A stretch of DNA of 64,000 nucleotides from Chlorops oryzae (Eukaryota > Arthropoda > Insecta > Diptera > Chloropidae): positions 24,766,129 to 24,830,128 of the forward strand of contig CM035807.1 of NCBI GenBank assembly GCA_020466095.1, in the 5' to 3' direction. Below, one piece after another: positions 22,386 to 34,972 of this stretch. Position 1 is the first letter of the stretch. Each line of letters opens with the position of its first letter. A program made the translations under genes and the position numbers. Below the pieces are notes generated by a model. The model was given only the letters and a program-made list of their open reading frames with translations, did no database searches and was not told the DNA's origin.

Positions 22386-25300
22386 CATATTATTCAAAAG
22401 TGTCACAACTCAAAATTTGCGATTTTTCAAAAAACGCTGTTTAACCGATGCAGTTTAGTTGAAATGGCAACCTTCAGTGGACCATCCAAGGAAAATTTCA
22501 ACAACAAAAAAACGGTCGAAAGTTAAAAAAAGTCACATAACTACAAAAGTTTTTGAACTGAGCATCGGATTCAGTGTGATTGTCCGAGTCACAATGTTTC
22601 CATGTAAAAAAACAAATGCTTTTGCAAATTTAAAAAAAAACTCATACAACCAGTTACCACTGTTCCAAAATTTATATCCATAAACATGCTAAATTTATAT
22701 TAAGAATGAAACATTTTGACAGTCCACTCAAGGTTGCAAGCAGTGGTCCACTCAAGGTGAATCATACGATTTCAAGTGAGCCACCAAAACTTTTCCAGCA
22801 TCTACTTAAATTTCCAAATGATTTTGAACTATCAAGTTCAATACCGAAACTAACAAGAAATATGCTTCTTAAGTTTAACAAGTCGTTTTTCACACTATTT
22901 GTAGCAGGCACAAAGATGCACAATGTTATAAAAAGCAAACATTTACCTTTACAAAATTTACCTTTTTATTGAAGTGCTCGCTTGTAAATAAAAACACGTG
23001 TGCTCAGATGGAAACTTTATAATTTACTGTTCCCATTCGGAGTAAAGTTGGCTGTGATATTAGTTTGACATTTCAACTGCCACAACATAGTTAATAGTCA
23101 AGTGGTCCAGTCAAAGTGACAGTCCACTTGAGGCGACCTCACCCTACTAAAAACTTTCATTTTAGATGTGGATAAATTTAAAAGGCATTTTAGAAGACTT
23201 TTTGAATTGCTTAAATGTTTCTTTCTGACATAAGGATATGCATGGCAGAGCCACTTCATCGTTACCATCACTAAACATTAACTTTTTTGATCAAAAACCA
23301 ACCCTGTTGATAGATAAACTCACATTCCTTTAAAGAAAGATGGGCGCACAAACGTTGCAAAACAATTATCGCACTTGTTGGCGTATGCAACTCGTACTAA
23401 TATTCAACTGAGAAAGTTTTCGTTTAGTACGTATCGCGCGATACTAACAAAACCAGTGGGAAATTTTTAGCTATAATTGAAATTTTTTGCTTGGTTATCA
23501 GCTATAAATTTCAGTGGCACAAAAGTAATGCCTTTCTCACATAATATCCGCATCGCATTGCACATGTAATGCAATTGGACATTGAGCCTACCGAAAAATT
23601 TCAATGAACAAAAATTTTCTTTCCATTTCGCATGAAACATTTTGTCTCGCAATGTATTCGCAACAACAATGCAGATTTACAAATTCTCAGTACGACTGAC
23701 AGCGAGCGGAACTGAGCGCTACTCTTCATGATTCACGCATCTAAAGTCGTGTGTAGCCACCTGCGCAGTAGTTGCAGCAACGTCGACTGCTCTTGCGCTC
23801 TTTAAAGTAAAAGCTCAAAACGTTGAACCAAAAACAATTCACGGCTTTTTTGAACCGCTACTAAGTATTCAACCTTGACGTAATGTTTTCAGTTTTCTCA
23901 TACGTTTTCCGTCATACCAACACCTTGAATGCCCCATAACTGGAAATGCTGGAAAAAACTCCAGTTGGCTACCATCCAACAAATCGCACGCCATGACATC
24001 GTACTTGCAATTGGCCACTTTTAGTCCGAAATAAAAGCATTTTTTTTTTCTTTCCTCTTCACCTAATTTTGCATCTCAAATTTAAGACCCAAATGCAATT
24101 TCAATTTGTCAGTAATGCAGCCAACGGAAACGATGCTGGCTACTTTAAATAGTCTACCATGCTAAAATGTGAGGTCACCTGGCCATTAGTTGCTGCAACG
24201 TCGACTGCTTCTTTTTTGTGCGCTCTTTTTCTCAAAATTTTGACTACAGGACATTTCTATTCAATTGGGTTCGTTTGAGGAAGCCCAATTTGTGGTTTTG
24301 ATATTTTTATTAGGTATGCACGTGGGCGTATGAACAAAATTTGCAAAGCCCTCACATTGTGCTTTCAAGCATCGCATTGCAGAGCAGCCAGGCAAGCAGG
24401 CCGGCAGGCGGGTGCTGTCCAAGTAGTCAAACCAACATAAAGAAGTCCTAATTGATTTCGAAAGGCACTCCTTGTGTGCGCATTAGTTGGCACAAATGGT
24501 ATCTTATTCCTTTTGTTCTTCTTCGTCTTTGTTTGCATTCGAATCATTCGTCGTTTCATTCTATCGTAATCTAATATTTATTTAAAAATTTCCAGTTGCA
24601 CTGCTGAGCATGCGAACACGTAAACGATATGAAATTCAAAATTCATTCAAAAACTAACTGAGTTTTAAGAATTTCCATGGTAAAATCAAATTTTGTTTTC
24701 TCTTGAATTTAACTTTAGAGTTTCTCACTCGCCAATTGTCTGTTATAAAGTCAATTACGAAATTCTATTTAAATTTGATTTTGCATTTATTCATCTCTTA
24801 GATTTTTATTTTTCATTTATTTTTATTTCTTTACTAACAAGACTTTTTTACGCAACAGCAGAAGAAATTTTATGACAAGTTTTGTCGCGTATGACAAGAT
24901 AAATCGAGCTCATACATATGAGTTGTCATAAATTAAGTAATAGCACAGCGATTTCCTGCACATTTGGGTTTAAATTTATTCGTTTCCTGTTTCAAAAAAA
25001 AAAACGGTTTTAATAAAACTTCCCCATCTTTTGCAACTTCAAAAACAAAAGAAATTTATTTAATAATTAAACAGTCATGCATAAAAATGTTTTGACAGAT
25101 TTCGGCCACATCAATGGCAAACATATCCTGGCTTTCTTTAGGAGAACGTTTATTAATGAATCATTTCGAAAGTGACACATCGATTTAAATCGTCCGTTAA
25201 ATATAACTGTTCTGCAATATTTTCATTTAACCGGTAAACAATTCGGCGTTGAAGCTTAAAGAACTCTTATCTGCTCTACTTTTGTTCGACAATACAGAAG

Positions 25301-28300
25301 AGGAATAAACGCTTTAATAAACTCTTTATTTTTGTTTATCGCGATTGAAATTGCTTAAATAAATAAACAACATGCGTTGAAAACAGTCTTTTGACTCATT
25401 TCCCGCACTTCTTGATCAAATATGATAAAAAGTACGCACGATTTTGTTTTTGTTTAATCAAATGCTCAGTAATTCTATTAGTCACTATTACGATTGGAGA
25501 AATTTTATTATTCTTGAGACTAGTTTCAACTCCTTTATTAATTTAAAACATTAATTAAACTTCATCTAAATAGAGTGGAAGTTAAAAATTAAAAAGATTA
25601 TAGCTTACATGGTTGGTACATCGGGCGTATGAGTGTTTTTCAAATGTACATTGCGCATACGTCCCTTTTTTCAAATTGAAGAAGCGAACAACGGGGTTTC
25701 AGCGGAAAAAATCGGATTTTTCGGACACCCTTCTTCTATGATTTAAGGATTCAATCTAATAGACGAATAGCTAGATAAGAAAAATCCATAACTGCTCTTT
25801 CAACACATTATTCTTTCATATAAAAAATACAGCTAAACTAAGAAATTTTTTTTCTTCGAAAAGTGGAAAAAAATTTGCCAATTTGGTTAGAAATTTTTTC
25901 CTATTAAATCTAGTACTGTTGCTCTAAAATTGATTTTTTATTAAAACTAAGAGTTTGATTTTCAGAAAGAATTGAAAGTTATAACATTTTATTGAATAAC
26001 GAAGCGGGTGTAGGCTATCAAAAATTATATAAAATATACAACAATTTTTTTCCGCAAGATATATGAAGCGAACCCACTGTGAGGCATTTCATTGCGGATA
26101 AAGAAGAGTTTCCTCGTACATACCTCGAGACTTTTTTACATTTAATTATTCCCTGAAAGTACACATTGAGACGTGTATAAAGCTGTTCTGAGACAAAAAA
26201 AAGGACCTCGGTTTATACCCGAATCCAAACGGATATGTCTTAAATATTCAATAAAGCTATACATTACGATTGATATGTATTATTTATTATTATAAAGCTA
26301 TGTATTACGATTGGCTTATTTAGACTCATAGTCTCCAATCAAGTTAAAACTATTTGAAGGTTTAAACTTTCAAATGATAGTCTTCAGGAGAGTTTAAACC
26401 AGTTTATTAATTTTATATGAAAATTTTTGTAAAATTCAGATATAGCTAAAGTATTTTTTTACTTAAACTGGCATCAAGACTATAGGAATACATTAGAGAA
26501 TTTACACTTTCGAAGCGCTTAAACCGAGTCGAAGACTTCCATTCTTAACGTATAGCAAACAAATATTTTAATAAAAAAATTCTAATTTAAGAAATTTCCG
26601 ACATTTTATTTTGAAAACCACCATCTTATTGCCATTTATTTAACTGTTCGAGAAAGATGTTTGAAGAGATCTTCAAACAAAAAATGTTGAGTTCATTTGC
26701 TTTGCGAAAATTGCCCCCCATCGCGAAATTTTTCATCTCAATGATGATGATGATGATGATGATGAATTTCTTTTTTGTATGAATGACACCATTAAGAAGC
26801 CAAAGGCTGTCAATCTGAAGTTTTAACATTTCGCTTCAGTTTTGCTGTAAGTATCACTCTCTGAAGATTTCCCACAAGGACATCTGTATTTTGGGCATGT
26901 CTGCCTGCAGCTTTTCCAACTCATTTTTCTCCATCAAAACAGTCATCATAAATGAGATTTTCATTTTTCAGGAATTTTTCAAATATTCTCAACATTTAAA
27001 TAAAATATTTCTTTGGGATTTTCAAACAAAAATTTTTGCACAATCGAAAATTCATTTAAAAAAAATTTTTTTTTTAAGTACAATTTTCTATCTATGAAGT
27101 TCTTCTACGGCTTGATGTTCGAATTCGAAGAAAATAATTACACAGACATTTCAAGAATTTTTGCAAAACACTTTCCGTAACTTTATTCCAGTCCCAGTTA
27201 TGTTTGCTACAAAATTTCTTCTGAATGCCGCAGATGAACTCGAATAATAGTTAAGCAAAATATGCCAACGTTCAAATGAAATAAAATAAAAACCTCATTG
27301 CGAATCCATTAGATGCCACATAAATTTCTAAACAGAATGAAAGAAACTCGTGTCGGAAATATGAAATTGTATTATGCCGTATATACGCGGAGCAAAACAA
27401 AAAACAAAACCACTTGAAACAGTTCAAGGGATAAGTACTTTCGTTAGCTGAAGTTATCATATTTTAGAATTTCATGCATTTTGGCACTCAGCGCCATAAA
27501 TAAACTGAATGTGGGCATTTATATAACTTCGCTCAGTTCGTTTGTTTATTTTCCCATTCTACTTGAATTTTTTTTTCTCCATTCTGCCACGTCCTCCCGT
27601 TCGTTGTTTTCTTTCTTTCTTTTTGTTCATAATAAAATTGTTGAACACGTTTTAAACACTTAAGCATGGAAGATATTCAAGCTTCTAGATTCGCCTTATT
27701 GATGTGTGTGTGTGTGTGTGTGTGTTGGTAAATTTTCAGTTGCTTGGCTGCAAGCATTCTTGACAATGTGCTCGAATGCCGAGTATCAAATGAGTATAGA
27801 ACAACATACAGTGGTCGTGATACCACCAAGGAATGCAATGCAACAGCGCAAAGTGAAGTGTGAGTGGCACTTGAGGTTAAGGCTGATAGGCAGCATCTAA
27901 TGTCAAGGTGATGGCTACTATAAAGAAAGACAAGACGACTTTTATAGGAAAAAGAGGAGATAAATAGCTCATGAAGAATGTCATTCAGTTAAGTGTAGAT
28001 GCGAATGTGAATGTTGATGTGAATGTTTATTTGGATGTGTGCCACTAAGTTTCCTTTTAGACTTGTAAAACTGAGGAATTTTAGGAGAGGCTTAGAAGAA
28101 ATTAAAGGTTACGAGTGAAATGCCTTCAAACTACTGGCAAAGAAATTTTACAGCATCTTAAAGTGTGATATCAGCAGTGAAAATATGTTTACTTTATTTG
28201 GCCACTTAATTCACATTCACGTGCTCAAATGGTTCTAGCTAAAGTAAAATTTCAATGATAACTGGTGACTCTTTTGTATCAAGACTTATGAGTAAGTTAA

Positions 28301-29854
28301 GATGGCTTTACTCACTTTGTCACTGGCAAGACTTTTGGGATAGAAATGTAGTAAGTTAATAGGGATTTCGGGCAGGATTTTTATAAATTTTTTGATTTCT
28401 TTCATGGAACTAGAAGTTAAGGAAGTTTCAGCAAATGAAAATGTTCTGTTTTAAGATTGAATATAAAAAAAAGTTTCATTTCCGGTATAAAGGGACTTTT
28501 TCAATACATTATAAGTTTTTGTTTTTCCCAAACAAGTATAAAATCATCCCACTGTGCGTCTTAACAATTTTCTTGATCCCCTCAAACACATTTCAGCGAA
28601 ATTTTATTCTGCTTACTATTCGAAAAATTTCATTCGAAAGAAAGTTTGAAGATATTCAAATAATTCGATTAAAAGCAAAATATAAAAACGATCCTCTTAA
28701 TTCAGAAATTCCAATAAATTAACCCTAAACTGAAGATGTTCCATTTAGCAAACTATTTTAAATTATTCAAGTCTTAAGAACATAATTTTCGGAGAACTTA
28801 TGCAAAAAACATGCATCACAATTTCCAACATATTTCGAACGATCTTGAGCACCGCAAAAACTTATAAAGCATATGTGTCGTATACGCAATATTTTAAGTG
28901 TGTGCATCTTCAGCTATTTAAAAAAAAACAAAGAGCACTCATACGTACGTGGTACCAAAGCAATTTCAAAGCAAAATGCTTAAGCTGAAATGCAAATTCT
29001 TGTAGGTATATAGAGAGACTTTTTATTTTTCATCTTTTATCCTCATAGACTCATCGAGAGACTCATCATCATGGGAAAAATAATCAACATTTAGTCTCGA
29101 ATAGAGGAAAGTGCTTTGCGGATTTAGTTTATTTATTATTCAAAGCGGAAATTGGGGAAAATTTACTTTTTCTCATCAAATAGTGCGCAGGATATTCAAA
29201 ACAGATCAAAAGGATGGCTCAACCGACTAAGTTTCATTGAAATAAAGAGTATTTCGAAGGAATTTACCGTTGAGAAGAGGTAGATTTAAGGGAAAGATAA
29301 AAATACGAAAGGTATTGCATGGGAAGCTTTGCAGTTAGCCTTAATAGTTTTATCTTGTTTTCAATATTTTCAATGTTTTCTATGTGGCATAGCTCAAAGA
29401 TTAAATCCTCCCATGGTTTTTAGCATGATTTCATGCCATCTTAAAAGAATTTCCCCCTCAAAAACTATAAGATAGGATAAAATATGATAAATTCTAAAGA
29501 AATGAAATATTCAGTTTAAGAAAACAAAGAGCTTGCACTTCATCAACTGCCTAGACTTTTTTCCATTCTATATAAATGTTTATTCAGTTTTTTATTAGTA
29601 GGATTCATTCATCTTTATAAATTTCCCTTGAATTTCCCTCTCCCATGGCAAATTTTCTTATTTTGTATGAGTGTTAATGTTTCTTCTTTTTGGAAGCTAA
29701 TCTTAATGGGCTTAATCATATATAATTTGTTCCGTCTGTTATCATTTCAAAGAATTTTTTATGTTTCTTCGAATGCTCTCCTTGACGGTACCTCTATAGC
29801 TACCTTAATCAGTTCTACAGAAAAGGTTATCGTGATTTTCGAACCTAAAAACAA
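22386..29854. other. Long intergenic stretch, no gene seen
   Basis: AT-rich DNA. Items seen: repeated words GTGGTCCACTCAAGG and variants between 22465 and 23140, perhaps an old element; two direct copies of TAGTTGC-GCAACGTCGACTGC at about 23770 and 24187; an ATG trinucleotide repeat at about 26740-26765; and a TG dinucleotide repeat at about 27702-27725. No frame has recognisable domains. Confidence 0.4.
26740..26765. repeat. (ATG)n microsatellite
   Basis: About eight uninterrupted ATG trinucleotides. Confidence 0.85.
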
Positions 29855-30026
29855 TAGGGGTATTCACAAAGGCGTGGTTAAAATCGTTGGAACGTCGGAA
29901 GATCTGAAAATTGCGACTTCTTAAAAAATTTGTAAACTTTTTTTGTATCTTGCACACCTTTTACGCAGTTAAAATTTTTCGATTTTCCGACTTTCCTATT
30001 TGCCGACGTTTTTGTGAATACCCCTA
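29855..30026. mobile_element. 172-bp MITE with 16-bp inverted ends
   Basis: Starts TAGGGGTATTCACAAA and ends with its exact reverse complement TTTGTGAATACCCCTA. The interior is AT-rich and non-coding. The palindromic outermost TA leaves the target duplication ambiguous (TA, or an AAT triplet). The superfamily is open. Confidence 0.7.
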
Positions 30027-30350
30027 ATGGCAAAGTTTTTCACGTTTCTATAAAAATTTACACTACAAATTTTGACAGTTCATTTCCCATTTTGAAAAAT
30101 TTTCTATTTCGTTCAATTTACAAAACTGAATGAATCCCATTAGGTATTCATTCTTGCTCTTGATTGTCTTATGCTATGTTCTCACTATAGGGGTTAAGTT
30201 CTTAACCCGATACTTTAACTCAAAGCGTTCATATCAGCTTTGAGCGAGTTAGGGTTTACTAAAGTCATATGACCCAGCCGGAAAGTGGACTACTTCTGCA
30301 CTACTTCCGAACTGGTGAAAATTCATACTGCGGCTACTCGCATTACTAAT

Positions 30351-30358
30351 CTAACTGT
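30351..30358. repeat. 8-bp target duplication of the nested hAT element
   Basis: CTAACTGT here is repeated exactly at 30902-30909, immediately after the nested element. Confidence 0.8.
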
Positions 30359-30901
30359 CAGTGGCGTGTCTAGAGAAATACTGCTTTGATAGTGCTTATA
30401 TTTTCCACAGTGGTATATTGAACAATTATAAGACATTAACCCAAAATTTTTTTTTGGGGGGGGGGCTAGAGGAAGTTTAGAGAGTTATGGACCAAAAACC
30501 CAAAAAAATCCGAAAAATTTATGGCGTCCGATTTGGATGAAAATTTATATATAGAATAAGCGAAAAATGCTAAGAATTTTGGCGTCAAAATTTTTTCAAG
30601 AAACCGATTACAACTAGTCTAGTTAGGGTCTAGTTCCAAACACGTCCAGAAAGGACCAGTTTTTTTTTAAAAATTTTGTGCTAAAATTCTTAGAATTTTT
30701 CACTTATTCTATATATAAATTTTCATCAAAATCGGACGTTATGAAATTTTCGGATTTTTTTGGTTTTTGGTCCAATAACTCTCTAAACTTCCTCTAGCCC
30801 CCCCCAAAAAATTTTTTGGGTTAATGTCTTATAATTGTTCAATATACCACTGTGGAAAATATAAGCACTATCAAAGCAGTATTTCTCTAGACACGCCACT
30901 G
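30359..30901. mobile_element. hAT-type hairpin element nested in the Harbinger-like element
   Basis: The 543-bp element begins CAGTGGCGTGTCTAGAG and ends with the exact inverse. Its two arms are inverted repeats about 235 bases long that stay nearly identical throughout, around a short centre near 30590-30660. It is flanked by an exact 8-bp duplication. CAGTG ends plus an 8-bp duplication are typical of the hAT superfamily. It has no coding capacity. If transcribed, it would fold into a long near-perfect hairpin. The low divergence of the arms suggests a fairly recent insertion. Confidence 0.82.
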
Positions 30902-31481
30902 CTAACTGTTAATGAAGTTTGTTAGAAGATGGCCGCTGTTTTCATTACATGCATGCGATAATGTCCGGCTTGGGAGTTTGAAATATAAAAAACCCGCAAG
31001 GTATATCTGATATACTATATCATCTAGAAATTGCAAATAAAAATGGAATTTGCTTTATTAGAAATGTTTAAAGAAGCTGAAAAAGCCAAAGGAATATTGG
31101 AAGCAATAATATTAGAAGACCATTGCAATAACCGCAGGAACCAAAATAGATTAATGGAGCTAATGATGAAAGCGGCATCACAAAATGTTCCAAGACCTGT
31201 GATTAATATTTACATATCCAAATACGTGCATTCTTCCCCACTCATTTTCTGCACGGGAAAGCTTCCTTCCAGTGTCGTATTAAATTTTTACCCGGTTTTT
31301 GTACTCGGTGTTAGCAAATGTAACTGAAAATTTCAAATGCAACTCTGCGCTAACCTCAGAGTTAAATGTTAACCCGGGGTTTATTTTCGGGTTAGATGAT
31401 TTTTTTTTATATGCGTTTTGACATTTGAAACCCTGGGTTTCGCCGATAACCCTAACCCGGCCTAGTGATAACATAGCATTA

Positions 31482-34400
31482 TTAAGTAAGTATACGCATA
31501 AGTAAGAATATTCGATATTTTCCAAACGAACTTTTAAAAGAGATTTTTTTCTGAGAAAATTTTCTACAACATCACAGCTGAACCTATCTGTATCCGTAGG
31601 TGAAAATTAGTGGAAATACTTCATTTTTTTTATTCAATGTTGCTTTAAATATATCCCTCGAAGCGCGCTCTCGTAACCTCAACTGCTGAGCCACGTGTTT
31701 CAAAGCTACAGTGTATGTGGTTTCTCTCTTTCGTGCTGTTGATAGAAAAATAATATCATAAAAAGGAAAACTAAACGCGAAAGGAACATAACAGAACATA
31801 GCAGAACAGCGAAGAAAAGAAAACTGTTGAGTTTCCTTTCTCTCGGTGCTTGCACTGTGTGCATTGTGAGCGAGCGTGTGGGTTTATTTATTTAAAATGT
31901 TAAATTTGAAACCGAAATAGTTGGCTTTCCGCATTCCGCATTGGTACATGGCATTAATTTCTTTGCATATTACTTTTATGCTCAGTGATTTCAGCTTTTG
32001 TGTTTTTTGATGCACTCGAACGTAAAAAGAGAGAACAATTTTTTATGGGTTCCAAGAAAATGGAATTTCAAATGAAATTATTTTATGAATATGAACCTCA
32101 AGCTCTTTAATTATTTCAAAAAAACTAAATAAATAAAGAAAAAAAAAATCTAACTTAAAAATAAAAATTTCTTTTTAAAATTCATCTCATGTTGAAGCGA
32201 TTTCTCTGTTGAGAAAGTTCATATAAGCCTTTACACACTGATTCATTTATATCCGAGGCAATTCTTGAAAAAGCTTGCCTAACTCAAAACTGTAAAAAGC
32301 ATGATTAAAATTTTTCAAATTTTTCCCAAAATTAAGCCCAGCTAAACTCTGTGACTTTTCAATTAAGATATCAACTTAAATTATGAAATATCGAGAACGC
32401 GACCTTTTGCCAACATAAGATTCAAATAATCTCTTAAATCACGAAACTGATTTCATGCAAAAAGTCCTTTCTAAAATGGAAAGTTTGCCATTGGAACACT
32501 TGAATGAGTCGTTTTCAAAGATTTTTCCTTGGAAATGAAAATGAAATTGCTTAGACACATTTGACATGGTTTTAATTGTTTCCCAAGCAACCTGGTTTAG
32601 GTGTTTACCAAGCAATTTTGCTATGACCTCTACGTTAAGCCGATGCTTCCAGATCTCTTCAATGAAGGTAAATAGAAACATAAACACTAAGCAGGAAAAG
32701 GAAACAGACATGACACACAGCACAGCACAGCTGACGTAAACGTTAATAAATTGGACTGAGCTTAGTTAAGCTGAGTTGCGCAACATTGACCCCAGCACCA
32801 GTGGCTTCAGAAGCACCAACATATTCAGTTACCCGTTTGAGGAGATAGTTAGTGGAGTGTACAGTGAACACTTTGCTACTATATGCTCTTTTTTTTCCTC
32901 CCCCTGTCTAGCATATCTCACTCACTTCCTTAATACTTTGGTGTCCCTCTGATGTTAAAGGGCTATGAAAGTTTTTTTTCTGCTGGAAGCAACGTAGTAC
33001 ATAGTAACATAGGTAGTCCACTTTTAAAATCTTTATTCCACTTAACCTGATTGAAGTAAACGTTTTTAAAACGTTCATGTGGTATAGATAACATGCCACG
33101 TGTCACTTAGGGAGCAGTCAATTCACGCAGCTAATTGCCATATACGATTATCTTAAGCCCTAATGCGCTTCTCATGCAGCTAAGCTCTTCGAAGGTTTCC
33201 TAATACCTTTCTTTCTGTCAGTAAAAAATTATACCAAATGCTATTTTCTGCCTTCTTTGAATTGAAGTAAATTTCCCGGACTTGTTTATGCTGTTGTGTC
33301 CGTATGAGGGTCCATAATTGCATTTATTTTGATCCTTTTTATAGAAAAATATTTTTTTTTTGGTGCAAAAGCGTTGATATTTACGCGAAGAACATGGTTG
33401 GAATGAACTTGAAACCCCATGTTTTTAATGCTCGTTTCATTTTTATATATAGCTTTATATTTAAAAAAATTGACTACCCAAGCGAATATTGCAACTAGGG
33501 TGCTCCTCCACTTCAAAAACACAATGCGGTCTCTTAAAAGTTACCTACATATAAATATTTACTCGAAGCTGTCAAAGCAAGGGCGCTGTTGGTCCTGACC
33601 AAGCGCAACGTGGCACAGTGCGGCGACATAGAAAATATGTATTGACACTTATTCCACCAAATGGTATGCCAATCGAAAGGAAAATTCTCCAATATCATTT
33701 ATCCGTTGTTAATATTCTAGCCAAATGCTTCAAAAAAACACAATAGTGGTATTCAAGCAGCTGTGGAAATTGAAGTGTGCAAATTTTGCATCAGAAAATT
33801 TTGCCCTTTTGTATGAACGACCCTGCGAAGAACGAGTGCAAAACCTGTGCGATAACATGACGCAAATTTTGCCAACAAAATCGATGTGCAATATTTGCAC
33901 TACCGCGGAATTTTTTTTTTCTATACAAACAAATTTGCACAAACGTAAAGTTTGAGAGGGTGCAAAAAATGCACACCTGCTCATTTCTCTTCAAATTTCA
34001 ACAAATTCTTGTTTTAAGAGTGTTTTTTCTTAAATTCATCAAATATCGGGGTTTGAACCTTTTTTTCGTTTTGAAAACAGGGCTGAAAGGATTATTAAAA
34101 ATACTTTCTGTTATTGGATGGAACTGTGCTCGAAAAATGTAGCACTAAAAAGCTGTGACCTTTTTTTTTTCTTCGAAACTTCCGATTGTTCCTGATTTCA
34201 AGTAATTTCACAACATTCAAAAATAAGGAATCAACCCTTAAAAACTTCTATTGTTCCTTTTCACAATATCCGCTCGAAATGTAGAATAGTCCTCTCACAT
34301 ACTAAAAAGGGTAAAATCTGCTCATTACACACAACATCCAAGAGTACATGTCTTGAGGACCTTTGAGGAAGCAAAGCAATTAAAAAGAAATTTCTAAAAA

Positions 34401-34754
34401 CTTTGCGATTTCGTTTGCTTCATGAGAATGAAAAAAATTGTTTTTGATTGAATTTTTCTCAATTTATGTATTTCCCCTTTCCATTTCCCCATAATTCTAA
34501 ATACTAATGGACCTTGAGTTTTTCGTATCTATGTATGTACAATATTATGGAGAAGCCATTCTATATGTATTTAAACTCTCATTTAAAAAGTTTATTTACC
34601 AGTCGTCAGTGTGCGCTTCAATACCTTTCAAGTACAATGCTTTTGGGAAGACAGCAAGGGGGGAAGTTTTAACATCTTTTTCTCGCTAGTTTTTCATTTT
34701 GAATTGAAAAAACAAAAACACCAAAAACAACTCAACTTTTTCTCCATTTTTCAG
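31482..34754. other. Region upstream of the SLC5 gene, no exon assigned
   Basis: A putative non-coding first exon of the SLC5 gene must lie upstream of 34755, because an acceptor precedes the start codon, but I cannot place it. A palindrome-rich patch at about 33775-33980 (GTGTGCAAATTTTGCA answered by TGCATTTTTTGCACC) may be a decayed inverted-repeat element. Nothing else is recognisable. Confidence 0.4.
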
Positions 34755-34761
34755 CACAACA

Positions 34762-34972
34762 ATGGCGAAAGAACAACGTGCCCTCGCATGGGATTATTTA
34801 ACGTTTCTCCTTTTCGTTGGACTCACCGTACTTGGGCCATTGTGGAAGCGTCTGTTCGGTGAGAAAAAGCAACGCAGCAAGGCGGACTATGTATTCGCAA
34901 CGGGCAGTGTATCGCTTGTGGCCATTATGCTTTCAATAGCACGTGGGACGCTCGGAGTGCGCACTGTACTGG
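34762..34972 (+). CDS. SLC5 gene, coding exon 1
   Basis: Encodes residues 1-70: a short polar start (MAKEQRAL), the first membrane helix (DYLTFLLFVGLTVLG), a basic cytoplasmic loop (KKQRSKADY) and the first half of the discontinuous sodium-site helix. The donor is GGGTGAGTG with GT at 34973-34974, phase 1. The exon itself probably begins at 34755, after TTTTTCAG. Confidence 0.88.

Larger units (their letters stand above)
30172..31478 (+). mobile_element. PIF/Harbinger-like element, internally deleted
   Basis: The element is flanked by TTA on both sides (30169-30171 and 31479-31481), the usual Harbinger target duplication. The ends are inverted repeats: TGCTATGTTCTCACTA, and, in reverse complement of the right end, TGCTATGTTATCACTA. 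Subterminal DNA on both sides is rich in GGGTTA/TAACCC words. A frame starts at 31043 with a charged N-terminal stretch including NNRRNQNR, which resembles the start of insect Harbinger transposases only loosely, and runs out without the catalytic core. A hAT-type element is nested at 30359-30901. It is probably non-autonomous. Confidence 0.68.

Noticed and set aside
31640..31705. A-box-like TGGCTCAGCAG on the minus strand
   Set aside because: There is no matching B box at the right distance and no match to the SINE family of the window.
33775..33980. Possible MITE with TGCAAATTTTGCA palindromes
   Set aside because: The arms are only loosely inverted and no target duplication could be found, so it is mentioned only in the region note.
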